Below, in pieces: positions 29,915 through 39,022 of a DNA stretch of 64,000 bases (positions are counted from its first letter, which is position 1; each line of letters opens with the position of its first letter). The DNA is from an uncultured Clostridia bacterium (GTDB lineage: Bacteria > Bacillota > Clostridia > Oscillospirales > Ruminococcaceae): contig CANQNK010000006.1 in assembly GCA_947625195.1 (NCBI GenBank), positions 28,955-92,954 on the forward strand, in the 5' to 3' direction. Made by a program: the position numbers and the translations under genes. The notes under the pieces were generated by a model that was given only the letters and a program-made list of their open reading frames with translations, ran no database searches and was not told where the DNA came from.

Positions 29915-30493
29915 TTATCTGAATTCTTTCCTGACAGCAAGCTCAACCTGTGAACCTATACAATTATTGCCGTCAAAATCAAGCCTTATAATGAATGGCA
30001 TAAAATCCACAATTTTCTTAAAGCATTCAAAATCAAACTTCGGATAAAAGTAATTTAATATAGTGCTCAACGCTGTTCCGTGAGTTGCAATAACTATATT
30101 TTCATTTTTATGCTCTAAAAGAACTTTTTTCAATGCTTTGATATTACGCTCACGAACTTCATTTAAACACTCACCGTCTTTTATGTGATAATTAAAATCC
30201 GCCCATTGCTTTTGTATGTAATCAAAGAACCCTTCACCGTGCCAGCCTCCGGCGTCACGCTCTCTGAAATTCTCATCTGTGTGAATTTCCATATTAAGAG
30301 TTTTTGCAAGGTCACTAATCGTATCAATACTTCTCTTATAAGGACTAGACATCACAAAATCAATACCCTTGTTCTTTAAAACATTCGTAACCTCTAAAGA
30401 ATCCCGAAGCCCCTCATCAGTAAGCGGTCTTGTCCTGTCATCATGAATGTTCCTGTCAGGCTCTGCGTGGCGCACAAAATAAACTTTTGTCAT
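29915..30493 (-). CDS. Histidine phosphatase-family protein inside the arg operon
   Basis: Start at MTKVYFV (30493) with GAGGACAAAA ahead. The 192-aa product has the phosphohistidine motif VRHAEPDRN at 6-13, a second Arg in SSPYKRS, Glu in NFRERDAGGW and His in IATHGTALST, the complete catalytic set of the phosphoglycerate-mutase-like phosphatase family. Substrate unknown. It sits between argC and argJ with gaps of 36 bp on each side and reads in the same direction, so it is cotranscribed with arginine genes. A housekeeping phosphosugar or nucleotide phosphatase is an alternative to any arginine-linked role. Confidence 0.88.
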   Translation of the reverse strand: MTKVYFVRHAEPDRNIHDDRTRPLTDEGLRDSLEVTNVLKNKGIDFVMSSPYKRSIDTISDLAKTLNMEIHTDENFRERDAGGWHGEGFFDYIQKQWADFNYHIKDGECLNEVRERNIKALKKVLLEHKNENIVIATHGTALSTILNYFYPKFDFECFKKIVDFMPFIIRLDFDGNNCIGSQVELAVRKEFR

Positions 30494-30529
30494 TTTTGTC
30501 CTCATTTCGTTATTTACACACTTAAAACT

Positions 30530-31483
30530 CTATTCAAGCCCTATTTTTTCATCAAGCCCCAGAACTATGTTCATACACTGAACCGCCGCACCGCTTGCAC
30601 CTTTTCCCAGATTGTCAAGCCGTGAGCATAGCAAAACTCGCTCGTCATTTCCGCAGACAAAAATCTGCATATTGTTTGTTCCCTCAAGAGTATTTGCAGC
30701 CAAAAAGCCGTCAGGCAAAGTTTCTGTAGCACCGAACTCTAAAACCCGAACAAAATGCTCATTTTTATAATGCTCGCTTAATGCTTTGTGTATGTCAGAC
30801 GCTGTGTATCTGCCGTTCAAAAGCCTTGTTATTATCGGCACAGTAACCACCATTCCCGCATAATAATTATCAACTATCGGATTAAACACAGGCGGATAGT
30901 CAAGACCGCAGATTTTCTGCATTTCGGGCAGGTGCTTATGATTCTGCGTAAGCGCATACTGCCTTGGGGAGTTATACTCATATGGCATTTCATCACCCTC
31001 ATAGACGGCTATCATTTTCTTGCCTGCACCCGAATATCCCGACACCGCATGGCAGATAACTGGATAATCACGCGGCAGAATTCCTGCGGTTATAAGAGGG
31101 TAAACCAGACTTATAAATCCGCTTGCATAACAGCCGGGAACAGCAATTCTGCTTGAGTTTTTTATCTTTTCTCTATGTGCTGAAGACAACTCGGGAAAGC
31201 CGTATACCCAGTCCGGATTTGTTCTATGAGCGGTAGATGCGTCGATTATCTTTGTATGGACGTTATTTTTATCAATCAGCGATACGGATTCTATCGCCGC
31301 TTTATCAGGCAGACACAGAAAAGTAATATCCGACTCATTTATAAATTTAGCGCGCTCACTTTTATCCTTGCGCTTATCTTCATCTATAAGCATTATCTCA
31401 AGGTCATCACGGTTTTTAAATCGCTCATAGATTTTAAGACCGGTCGTTCCTTCTTTTCCGTCTATAAAGATTTTTGTTTTCAT
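30530..31483 (-). CDS. argC: N-acetyl-gamma-glutamyl-phosphate reductase (type 2)
   Basis: 317 aa with the shortened NADP-binding start FIDGKEGTTGLKIYERF of type-2 ArgC, active-site Cys in IAVPGCYASGF and SGYSGAGKKM substrate loop. It reduces N-acetylglutamyl phosphate to the semialdehyde. Type-2 enzymes are ~310 aa against ~345 for type 1, and the length here agrees. It lies 21 bp after argH. Confidence 0.96.
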   Translation of the reverse strand: MKTKIFIDGKEGTTGLKIYERFKNRDDLEIMLIDEDKRKDKSERAKFINESDITFLCLPDKAAIESVSLIDKNNVHTKIIDASTAHRTNPDWVYGFPELSSAHREKIKNSSRIAVPGCYASGFISLVYPLITAGILPRDYPVICHAVSGYSGAGKKMIAVYEGDEMPYEYNSPRQYALTQNHKHLPEMQKICGLDYPPVFNPIVDNYYAGMVVTVPIITRLLNGRYTASDIHKALSEHYKNEHFVRVLEFGATETLPDGFLAANTLEGTNNMQIFVCGNDERVLLCSRLDNLGKGASGAAVQCMNIVLGLDEKIGLE

Positions 31484-31504
31484 ATATCTTTTGCCTTTCG
31501 ATTT

Positions 31505-32878
31505 TTACTTATCAATTTCTCTCAAAACATACTCTATCTGCGCCTTAACGCTTTCTGGCGCAGGTCCTCCTGCCGACTTTCTCTCGTTCACGCAGGTGTC
31601 AAGAGAAATAGCTTTATACACATCTTCATCAAAGCTGTCGCTCAGCTTTTTATACTCGCTTATCGGTAGCGTTTCCAAAGTAACTCCCAGTTCTATACAT
31701 CTTGCAACCAAAGTACCCGTGATTTTATATGCGTCCCTGAAAGGCAGTCCCTTTTTTACGAGATAGTCCGCGCAGTCGGTTGCGTTTATGAATCCCTTAG
31801 CTGCGGCCAGTCGCATATTGTCACTTAGCACTGTCATCGTTGATAGCATCGGTATAAATGTGTTTATACAAAGCTTGACAGTATCGACCGCGTCAAATAT
31901 TGCCTCCTTGTCCTCCTGCATATCCTTGTTATATGCAAGCGACAGGTTTTTCATCATAGAAAGCAAGGTGTTCAAATCTCCATAAACACGTGCTGTCTTT
32001 CCTCTGATAAGCTCGGTAACGTCGGGATTTTTCTTCTGCGGCATAATGCTTGAGCCGGTTGCATAAGCGTCGTCAAGCTCGACAAACTTAAACTCCCACG
32101 AACACCATAAAATAATTTCCTCAGAAAAGCGTGAAAGGTGCATCATAAGAATCGATATTGCGCTCGCAAGCTCAATACAGAAATCTCTGTCAGAAACTCC
32201 GTCAAGCGAGTTTTGAGTAATTCCGTCAAAGCCTAAAAGCTCGCAAACTCTCTGCCTGTCTATCTTGTAGGTAGTACCCGCTAAAGCGCCGCTTCCCAAA
32301 GGCATCTGGTTCATTCTCTTGTAGGTATCGTCAAGCCTGCCGATGTCGCGCAAAAGCATATTTGCATATGCCATAAGGTGATGTGCAAAGGTTATCGGCT
32401 GTGCTCTCTGAAGATGCGTATATCCCGGCATAACGGTTTCAAGATGCACTTTCGCCATATCTGTAATGGTATGGACCAGCTTTACGGTTATTTCTTTTAT
32501 TTCTTTTATCTCGTCTAAAAGATACATTCTTATATCAAGAGCTATCTGATCGTTTCTGCTCCTTGCGGTATGAAGGCGCTTTCCCGCGTCTCCGATCCTT
32601 TTTGTAAGCTCCGCCTCGACAAACATATGTATATCCTCGGCGGTGTAATCAAACTCAAGCTTTCCCGATTCAATATCCGAAAGTATTTCATTCAACCCGT
32701 CAATAATCTTTTCGCTGTCGGTTTTATCTATTATCCCCTGTTCTCCGAGCATAGTCGCGTGAGCTATCGAGCCTTTTATGTCCTGCTTATACATTCTTGC
32801 ATCAAACTTGATAGACGAATTAAAGTCGTTCACACGCTCGTCTATCTCCTTTGAAAATCTTCCCGCCCACATCGGCAT
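31505..32878 (-). CDS. argH: Argininosuccinate lyase
   Basis: Start at MPMWAGRF (32878) with AAAGGAGAG ahead; the ORF-track start lies within the argG-argH gap. 457 aa of the fumarase/aspartase fold: WAGRFSKEID start, HTARSRNDQIALDIRMY, PGYTHLQRAQPITFAHH, and the signature GSSIMPQKKNPD with the catalytic Ser. It splits argininosuccinate to arginine and fumarate, the final step. Confidence 0.97.
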   Translation of the reverse strand: MPMWAGRFSKEIDERVNDFNSSIKFDARMYKQDIKGSIAHATMLGEQGIIDKTDSEKIIDGLNEILSDIESGKLEFDYTAEDIHMFVEAELTKRIGDAGKRLHTARSRNDQIALDIRMYLLDEIKEIKEITVKLVHTITDMAKVHLETVMPGYTHLQRAQPITFAHHLMAYANMLLRDIGRLDDTYKRMNQMPLGSGALAGTTYKIDRQRVCELLGFDGITQNSLDGVSDRDFCIELASAISILMMHLSRFSEEIILWCSWEFKFVELDDAYATGSSIMPQKKNPDVTELIRGKTARVYGDLNTLLSMMKNLSLAYNKDMQEDKEAIFDAVDTVKLCINTFIPMLSTMTVLSDNMRLAAAKGFINATDCADYLVKKGLPFRDAYKITGTLVARCIELGVTLETLPISEYKKLSDSFDEDVYKAISLDTCVNERKSAGGPAPESVKAQIEYVLREIDK

Positions 32879-32917
32879 AAAAATCTCTCCTTTAAATCCG
32901 TCTATAAAAGTCTGTAA

Positions 32918-32940
32918 GGGCAGCACGAAAAATGCTGCCC
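32918..32940 (-). terminator. Intergenic hairpin between argG and argH
   Basis: GGGCAGCA-N7-TGCTGCCC in the 87-bp argG-argH gap. On the minus strand it is followed by TTACAGACTTTTATAG rather than a clean T run, so partial attenuation or mRNA stabilisation is more likely than full termination. Confidence 0.55.
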
Positions 32941-32965
32941 CGACAGTTTATTTTTCAACAATCTG

Positions 32966-34195
32966 TTATTTCTTATTGCGCTTCTGGTCAAGCTTAGCTT
33001 TCACCTTTATAGGAAGTCCGAACAGATTTATAAAGCCTGCCGAATCCTTCTGATCGTATACATGATCCTCGTCAAAGGTCGCGACCTCTTCATCGTAAAG
33101 AGTGTAGGGAGAAGTAACTCCGGCATTTATCATGTTGCCCTTATAAAGCTTTAGCCTTACATCTCCTGTAACCGTTTTCTGCGTTTCGGTTACAAATGCG
33201 GAAAGCGCCTCTCTTAGCGGGGTGAACCACTGACCGTTATACACGATATCCGCAAACTTTATTCCCAGATACTGCTTTACCCTTGCGGTTTCCTTGTCGA
33301 TAGTTATAGTCTCCAAAACCTCATGCGCACGGTAAAGTATCGCTCCTCCCGGAGTTTCATAAACACCTCTTGACTTCATACCTACAAGGCGGTTTTCTAC
33401 CAGATCCTCAATGCCTATTCCGTTTTCCCCGCCGAGCTTGTTAAGCGTTTTTACTATCTCAACTCCGCTCATCTCCTTGCCGTCGATAGCGGTAGGCACT
33501 CCCTTTTCAAAGTGGATAGTAACATATGTCGGCTTATCCGGCGCCTGAATAGGCGATACGCCAAGCTCAAGAAATCCCTCCTTCTCATACTGAGGCTCGT
33601 TTGCAGGGTCTTCAAGATCAAGTCCCTCATGAGAAAGATGCCACAGATTCTTGTCCTTTGAATAGTTTGTTTCTCTGTTTATCTTAAGAGGTATGTTGTG
33701 CGCCTCGGCATAATCTATCTCCTCGTCTCTGGACTTTAAATTCCAGATTCTCCACGGTGCGATTATCTTCATATCGGGTGCAAAGGCCTTTATCGCAAGC
33801 TCAAACCTTACCTGATCGTTTCCTTTTCCCGTGCAGCCGTGACAGATAGCATCAGCGCCCTCCTTTATAGCGATCTCCGCTATCCTCTTTGCAATAATAG
33901 GTCTTGCAAAGGAGGTTCCCAGCATATATCTGTTTTCGTAAACAGCGCCCGCCTGTACAGTCGGAAAAACATAATCCTCAACAAACTCCTTGTTAAGGTC
34001 CTCAATATAAAGCTTAGAAGCGCCCGTCTTTAAGGCCTTTTCCTCAAGGCCTTCAAGCTCTGTTCCCTGTCCCACATCTCCGGATACAGCTATTACCTCA
34101 CAGTTGTTGTAGTTCTCCTTAAGCCACGGGATAATGATAGATGTGTCAAGTCCGCCAGAATATGCAAGCACTACCTTTTTGATCTCATTTGCCAT
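32966..34195 (-). CDS. argG: Argininosuccinate synthase
   Basis: 409 aa, first gene of the arginine operon. It condenses citrulline and aspartate with ATP. Motifs: [17 protein letters not shown] (PP-loop), [16 protein letters not shown], and [11 protein letters not shown]. The promoter lies 42 bp upstream with ARG-box-like operators. Placing argG at the front of the operon means that the whole pathway from glutamate to arginine is made from one leftward transcript, in reverse metabolic order for the last two steps. Confidence 0.98.
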   Translation of the reverse strand: MANEIKKVVLAYSGGLDTSIIIPWLKENYNNCEVIAVSGDVGQGTELEGLEEKALKTGASKLYIEDLNKEFVEDYVFPTVQAGAVYENRYMLGTSFARPIIAKRIAEIAIKEGADAICHGCTGKGNDQVRFELAIKAFAPDMKIIAPWRIWNLKSRDEEIDYAEAHNIPLKINRETNYSKDKNLWHLSHEGLDLEDPANEPQYEKEGFLELGVSPIQAPDKPTYVTIHFEKGVPTAIDGKEMSGVEIVKTLNKLGGENGIGIEDLVENRLVGMKSRGVYETPGGAILYRAHEVLETITIDKETARVKQYLGIKFADIVYNGQWFTPLREALSAFVTETQKTVTGDVRLKLYKGNMINAGVTSPYTLYDEEVATFDEDHVYDQKDSAGFINLFGLPIKVKAKLDQKRNKK

Positions 34196-34236
34196 TTTAA
34201 TTTTCTCCTTTTGTTGGTTTTTACTTTCAAATGTAA

Positions 34237-34277
34237 ATTATACACATAAATTTTCCAATGTCAAGCGTTTATTCAAA
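34237..34277 (-). promoter_or_regulatory. argG operon promoter with proximal ARG-box-like site
   Basis: Minus strand: TTGACA (34264-34259), 16-bp spacer, TATAAT (34242-34237). Immediately upstream is TTTTGAATAAACG (34277-34265), half of an ARG box, touching the -35. ArgR binding here would block RNA polymerase in arginine excess. Confidence 0.75.
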
Positions 34278-34308
34278 ATAATTTATAAAAAGTTCCGATG
34301 ATAGCAAA

Positions 34309-34341
34309 TTTCCTGCATATAACATGTATATATGCAGGAAA
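34309..34341. terminator. Hairpin between the 34366 gene and the argG promoter
   Basis: TTTCCTGCATATA-N7-TATATGCAGGAAA, perfect 13-bp stem. It lies downstream of the leftward 34366-34656 gene and may terminate it, although only a short T tract follows. Confidence 0.65.
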
Positions 34342-34344
34342 ATA

Positions 34345-34358
34345 TGAATATTTATTCA
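34345..34358. promoter_or_regulatory. Distal ARG-box-like operator
   Basis: TGAATATTTATTCA; on the minus strand GTGAATAAATATTCATAT, close to the Bacillus ARG box (CATGAATAAAAATTCAAG, from memory). It lies about 80 bp upstream of the argG -35, so ArgR hexamers could bridge it to the proximal half-site. Confidence 0.6.
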
Positions 34359-34365
34359 CTTTGGA

Positions 34366-34656
34366 TTATTTATGCACGCGCTTTCTTTGCTTTTCCATCT
34401 CGCTTATATTGATTCCCGCCGCTTTGAATTCCGAGTTAAGCCGGTTGTTGAGTCTGGCTCTCGCTGCGCGAACGTAAATATCAAGCGCGATAGCCGTTAC
34501 CGCACACAAAACTGCAATTATGATAAGCGGTATGCCTGAACCGACAGACATTGCAATAATTGCCAAAATTACAGCCGCAATATATAAAACAAAATAAATC
34601 AACATCAGCACGCTGAGTCTGTTGACCTCCTTAACAGGGTCTTTAATTTCTTTCAT
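34366..34656 (-). CDS. Small two-helix membrane protein
   Basis: Start at MKEIKDP (34656) with AAAGGAGTAAACACT. 96 aa: a short charged head, two hydrophobic segments (about 14-36 and 39-63) and a basic tail (RARLNNRLNSEF...EMEKQRKRVHK). No motif recognised. It follows trmB by 13 bp on the same strand, so probably cotranscribed with it. Confidence 0.65.
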   Translation of the reverse strand: MKEIKDPVKEVNRLSVLMLIYFVLYIAAVILAIIAMSVGSGIPLIIIAVLCAVTAIALDIYVRAARARLNNRLNSEFKAAGINISEMEKQRKRVHK

Positions 34657-34669
34657 AGTGTTTACTCCT

Positions 34670-35338
34670 TTACAGATATGCCACAAGTCTGTATATCTTA
34701 CAGCCTTCGCTTAAAAAGCGCCGCTCGTATTCAGTGAGGATATTTCCCTCAAAGCCGCTGCCGTGAAGATCAAAAGTAACATTTTTTAGCTTAAAACCCG
34801 ATTGTGAGAACTGCTCTATCGAAAACTCAAAAAAATGTGCGTTGTCGGTTTTCTGATGTATCTCTGCACCGTCAGCCATAAGCTTTTTATATATTTCAAG
34901 AAAACCGCTGTGTGTAAGCCTGTGAGACGCATACCGCTTTTTGGGATACGGACAGGAAAAGTTTAAGTATATCCTGCTTATGCTTTTATTCTCAATAAAT
35001 CTCGGAAGGTACTCAGCAGGCCCCAGCAGAAACTTAAGATTCTTAACCCCCGTCTCTCTCGCCCTTTCAGCAGCTTCAACTATAACGTTGCTTATCTTTT
35101 CTACCGCTAAAATGTTTATTCCGGGATTTTTCAGCGCAAGCTCTGTGGCAAAGCTTCCCTTTCCGCACCCGATTTCAAGGTAAAGCGGATTGTCATTACC
35201 AAAAATTTCGGTTGTATCAAGGTAATTTTTCTTATCGTCAAAGGTCTTGAAATTTCTGTCCTCAGAGTACATACTTATGATAACGTCATCGCAGGCTTCA
35301 AGCCGCTCGTCAAGGTGCTTTTTTCTTCGCATTCTCAT
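34670..35338 (-). CDS. trmB: tRNA (guanine-N7)-methyltransferase
   Basis: 222 aa. SAM-binding motif LYLEIGCGKGSFATELA near residue 53, then ILAVEKISNVIVEAAERA and the TrmB-specific ISRIYLNFSCPYPKKRYASHRLTH. It makes m7G46 in the variable loop of tRNAs. The usual PDPWPK is here SCPYPKK. Length and motif order fit. First gene of a short leftward unit with the small membrane protein. Confidence 0.95.
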   Translation of the reverse strand: MRMRRKKHLDERLEACDDVIISMYSEDRNFKTFDDKKNYLDTTEIFGNDNPLYLEIGCGKGSFATELALKNPGINILAVEKISNVIVEAAERARETGVKNLKFLLGPAEYLPRFIENKSISRIYLNFSCPYPKKRYASHRLTHSGFLEIYKKLMADGAEIHQKTDNAHFFEFSIEQFSQSGFKLKNVTFDLHGSGFEGNILTEYERRFLSEGCKIYRLVAYL

Positions 35339-35364
35339 ATGAAAACAATCCTTAAAGCCCGCCG

Positions 35365-35538
35365 CTATTCCAAGGGCCTTGAAAGCGTTATCGCAAGAAA
35401 GTCCTCCGCCGACGGATTCTTGACATACTTCCCGTTCAAAGCGTCGTATTTAGGCTGATAAAACACCCTTATTTTCTGATTTTCAAGAGCTGTTAAGAAA
35501 AGCTCGTCCACATTTTCCCTGCAAACATCAAAACTCAT
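35365..35538 (-). pseudogene. EAL-domain fragment (57 codons)
   Basis: An open stretch below the ORF-track cut-off reads MSFDVCRENVDELFLTALEN then QKIRVFYQPKYDALNGKYV. The second part is the start of a cyclic-di-GMP phosphodiesterase (EAL) domain, which normally goes on to GAEALxRW; here it continues KNPSAEDFLAI and stops after 57 residues. The rest of an EAL domain (~240 aa) is absent, so this is most likely a gene remnant. Expression as a tiny protein cannot be excluded, as the frame is open and has an ATG, but its ribosome binding site is weak. Confidence 0.5.
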
Positions 35539-35591
35539 ATTCTTTACCCTAAGCGTTAACGCAGTATTTTACCTTTTTGTTCGTCGTTCGA

Positions 35592-36077
35592 TTACAAATA
35601 AATATCCAGATCACTATCGCCTCTTTCAAATGCGTTGTCTACCGGATTTTTATTTATTTCATCTTCATTTTTCTCAAGCTCCTGAAGCTTTTTCTCCTGA
35701 TACTCAACCTTTGCCTTTTCTGTAGAAATTTTATCTTTATCCTGTAATAAAGAAGCGTCTGAGACCGTATTTTTTTTGTGTCTGACTGCGCTTATAACTG
35801 CGAAAACAACTATGCCGATGCACAGCACGATCTCCTCAATCTCCAGAATAAAAATAAAAGTTCTGCTTGAAGAAAAGCCGGGCATCTGCGTTAATAAAGT
35901 GGACGCAGTGGCCGCAGCCATCAGAAGATAGTGTATTCCGCCCTTTCTGTAAAACTGTATAAAAAATATCGCAACCGCCGCCCCTACAAATATAAGATGC
36001 GCAACCAGTGGAAACGGAGTGTATACGTTTTGCAAGGTTTCAACTGATTCTGTTGTTCCTATTAGCAAATTTATCAT
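35592..36077 (-). CDS. Membrane protein with C-terminal coiled-coil tail
   Basis: I favour the start MINLLIG (36077), preceded by GGAAAGG, because the upstream part of the track ORF is AT-rich Lys/Ile/Phe-rich sequence before a plausible promoter; the spacing to the ATG is unusually short, so the start is uncertain. About 161 aa: three to four membrane segments (25-45, 55-70, 85-110) then a charged helical tail (STEKAKVEYQEKKLQELEKNEDE) in the cytoplasm. No family recognised. Confidence 0.6.
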   Translation of the reverse strand: MINLLIGTTESVETLQNVYTPFPLVAHLIFVGAAVAIFFIQFYRKGGIHYLLMAAATASTLLTQMPGFSSSRTFIFILEIEEIVLCIGIVVFAVISAVRHKKNTVSDASLLQDKDKISTEKAKVEYQEKKLQELEKNEDEINKNPVDNAFERGDSDLDIYL

Positions 36078-36300
36078 CCTTTCCGATTTTATTTTACATT
36101 TAAGTATAACACAACATAATGAAAAAAGCAAGATTTCAATAGATTTCTTTTTAGATCTTATGGATTTTAAAACAATGCAAGCAAAAAACACAAGCGAATC
36201 AAATCAAACTTTCAAAGCGCAAAGTCGCTTATTTTCATTTATCACATTTTATCACACGCCTTCATAATATACTGGTAAGCTAAGAAAATGAGGTGACATT

Positions 36301-38136
36301 ATGTGCGCTATTGCTGGTGCAATAAATCAAAGCGATTTATTTTACAATGATCCGAGGGTAGCTGTTGAGATAAGAAACTGTCTTAAGCACCGAGGTCCGG
36401 ATCAGGACGGAATTTACATAAAGGACGAAGCTGTGCTTATTCACACACGGCTGGCAATAATAGACGTCGAAAACGGTATTCAGCCTATGATAGCCGAGCA
36501 CGGCGGTGAGGAATACGTTATCGTATATAACGGCGAGCTGTATAATACCGATGATATCAGAGCGGAGCTTATAAGCCTTGGGCACAGCTTTAAAACCCAC
36601 GCCGATACGGAAGTTGTTCTTAAGGCGTTCATTCAGTGGCGGGAGGACGCTTTAAAACGCTTTAACGGAATCTTCGGCTTTGCCATTTGGGAGGCAAAAA
36701 AGAAAAGCCTTTTTATCGCACGTGACAAATTAGGCGTAAAGCCTTTGTTTTACGGACTCTTCGGGGATAAGCTTTTGTTTGCAAGCGAGATAAAAGGAAT
36801 ACTGTGTAACCCGATCGCAAAGCCGAGAGTAAACACTTCAGGCATTGCCGAGATAATGCTTATCGGCCCGGGAAGAACAAGCGGCTTCGGAGTTTTTGAA
36901 AATATATATGAGCTAAAGCCCGGTGAATGCGGATATTTTAAAGACGGCAGACTGAAAACTCATATGTACTTTGAACTTGTGGAACAAGAAAACAAAGAGA
37001 GTTTTGAAGAAGCTCTGGAACATACAAGGTTTCTTGTAACAGACGCTATAAAACGGCAGATGGTTTCTGACGTGGGTATAGGCACCTTCCTTTCAGGCGG
37101 ACTTGATTCAAGCGGAATATCTTCGATAGCTGCGGGAATTCTTAAGGAAAACGGCGAACAGCTAAAAACCTTCTCTGTAAACTATCTTGACAATGACAAA
37201 TACTTCAAGCAAAATAAATTTCAGCCCAACAGCGATAACGAGTTTATCAAGATAATGAGCGATTACCTTGACAGCGACCACAGAGTTATAACCGTCGACA
37301 CGCCAGAGCTTGTTGAGACCAACTACCGAGCTGTAGATTCAAGAGACCTTCCGGGCATGGTCGATGTAGACTCCTCCCTGATGCTGTTTTGCGAAAAGGT
37401 CAAGGAGGATCGCTCGGTTGTGCTTTCCGGCGAATGTGCAGACGAACTGTTCGGAGGTTACCCGTGGTACAGAGATAAGGAAATACGAATGATCGACGGT
37501 TTCCCTTGGTCACAGACGACCGCTTTAAGAGCCTCTCTTTTAAATGACAAGATAAAGTCCAGAATAAACCCCCAGGCTTTCGTGTATCATAAGTATAAGG
37601 ACACCATAAGCAAAGTGAGCGGTGAGTTTGACAAAACCGAAACCGATAAGCGAATGAGAGAAATGTACCTTTTAAACGTATACTGGTTTATGCAAAACCT
37701 GCTTGAAAGAAAGGACAGAATGAGTATGAGCTGCGGGCTTGAGGTGAGAGTTCCGTTCTGTGACTACAGGATTGCTGAATATATGTATAACGTTCCGTGG
37801 GAATACAAGGACTACAAAGGCAGGGAAAAAGGTCTTTTAAGAAAGGCTCTTGAGGACGTTTTACCTAAAGAGATAGTCTGGCGAAAGAAAAGTCCTTATC
37901 CTAAAACTCACAACCCGAGCTACACAATAGAAATCAATACTGAGTTCAAGAAAATGGCTGAGGATAAAAGCTCTCCGATTTTTGAAATCCTAAAGCAGTC
38001 TGAAGTAAAAAAGCTTATTGACACAACCGACACCATTTACTGGTACGGTCAGCTTATGGCGACGCCGCAGACAAAAGCATACCTTTTGCAGGTGAATTAC
38101 TGGATAAAGAAAAAGAACGTTATATTTGTAGATTGA
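36301..38136 (+). CDS. asnB: Asparagine synthase (glutamine-hydrolysing)
   Basis: 611 aa behind GAGGTGACATT. Cys2 is the glutaminase nucleophile (MCAIAGAIN), with HRGPDQDG and YIVYNGELYN; the synthetase half has the PP-loop GIGTFLSGGLDSSGISS and GECADELFGGYPWY. It makes asparagine from aspartate, glutamine and ATP. The full two-domain length is present. Monocistronic, with a cluster of repeats upstream but no clear control element. Confidence 0.97.
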   Translation: MCAIAGAINQSDLFYNDPRVAVEIRNCLKHRGPDQDGIYIKDEAVLIHTRLAIIDVENGIQPMIAEHGGEEYVIVYNGELYNTDDIRAELISLGHSFKTHADTEVVLKAFIQWREDALKRFNGIFGFAIWEAKKKSLFIARDKLGVKPLFYGLFGDKLLFASEIKGILCNPIAKPRVNTSGIAEIMLIGPGRTSGFGVFENIYELKPGECGYFKDGRLKTHMYFELVEQENKESFEEALEHTRFLVTDAIKRQMVSDVGIGTFLSGGLDSSGISSIAAGILKENGEQLKTFSVNYLDNDKYFKQNKFQPNSDNEFIKIMSDYLDSDHRVITVDTPELVETNYRAVDSRDLPGMVDVDSSLMLFCEKVKEDRSVVLSGECADELFGGYPWYRDKEIRMIDGFPWSQTTALRASLLNDKIKSRINPQAFVYHKYKDTISKVSGEFDKTETDKRMREMYLLNVYWFMQNLLERKDRMSMSCGLEVRVPFCDYRIAEYMYNVPWEYKDYKGREKGLLRKALEDVLPKEIVWRKKSPYPKTHNPSYTIEINTEFKKMAEDKSSPIFEILKQSEVKKLIDTTDTIYWYGQLMATPQTKAYLLQVNYWIKKKNVIFVD

Positions 38137-38176
38137 CATTTTTATATCAGTCTGATAAAATATATTTGTAAAAAAT

Positions 38177-38878
38177 ATGTTGAAAGGATTGATAAATATA
38201 AAAAGACTGTTTTGTGTGATCTTCTGCCTTGCGGCGTCCGGCTTTTGTCTGGCGGCCTCAGTACACGCAGAGGACGATATACCAACTGATCCTGTAATGC
38301 AGGATCAGATTACCGAGAGCGCTTTTACTCAGACAGAGCTGGAATCTGAAACGATCTTACAGACTCAGATTGTAACCGAGGCGCCGACCGCTGAACCGAC
38401 TTCACAGACCTCTCTTCAGACCACTGCGACAACGCAGTCAACCGCCGAAGAAAACGACATACCTACCGATGCATATGTGCCTGAAGAAACATACGCTCCT
38501 CCTGCCGCAGAGGTAACAAACGTACCCTATGAAACCGATTATCAGGAGCAGAATCAGGCAAGGTCTTCAGAATCAGAGACTTCCCAGAACAAAACAACTA
38601 AAGTCTCAAGCGCAACACCTGCGTATATGAAGCTTTTGTTTCCGATAATGGCTATGATAGCAATAGTTCTTGCAGCGGCAATAATAATCGTGGTGATATG
38701 GATAAAGCGCAAGAGCAAGGCGTCGGATCAGCAAAACAGCGACGGCGATGAAGAAGAAGGCGTTTATGACGACGACGGAAATTTTTATCCCGGATACTAC
38801 GATGAAAACGGAACCTTTATTGAAACACGTGACGGCTACTATAATTCAAAGGGAAAATTCGTAAAATACGATAAATAG
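38177..38878 (+). CDS. Secreted/anchored Thr-rich surface protein
   Basis: 233 aa: signal-like segment at 8-30 (LFCVIFCLAASGFCLAASVHA), a long Thr/Gln/Glu/Pro-rich extracellular stretch, one membrane helix near 150-175 (FPIMAMIAIVLAAAIIIVVIW), and a cytoplasmic acidic tail with repeated Tyr-Asp-Gly units (VYDDDGNFYPGYYDENGTF...GYYNSKGKFV). Similar tails occur in Clostridia proteins of unknown role. ATG 38177 lacks a clear ribosome binding site; a TTG five codons on is an alternative. Confidence 0.7.
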   Translation: MLKGLINIKRLFCVIFCLAASGFCLAASVHAEDDIPTDPVMQDQITESAFTQTELESETILQTQIVTEAPTAEPTSQTSLQTTATTQSTAEENDIPTDAYVPEETYAPPAAEVTNVPYETDYQEQNQARSSESETSQNKTTKVSSATPAYMKLLFPIMAMIAIVLAAAIIIVVIWIKRKSKASDQQNSDGDEEEGVYDDDGNFYPGYYDENGTFIETRDGYYNSKGKFVKYDK

Positions 38879-38921
38879 ATAAAGCCCCGGCTTTGAACCG
38901 CCCAGATTGTGCAGACATAAC

Positions 38922-38966
38922 AAAAAAGCCACTTGATGTATATTCTACATCAAGGAGGCTTTTTTT
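38922..38966. terminator. Terminator after the surface protein gene
   Basis: AAAAAAGCC(A)CTTGATGTA-TATTC-TACATCAAG(GA)GGCTTTTTT, long stem with a small internal loop and T run; A run on the other strand. Confidence 0.85.
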
Positions 38967-39022
38967 ATTGTCCGTTTTTACTGGACTTGCGCATTTTGCG
39001 GGGCTTTGTTTTTTATATATGA

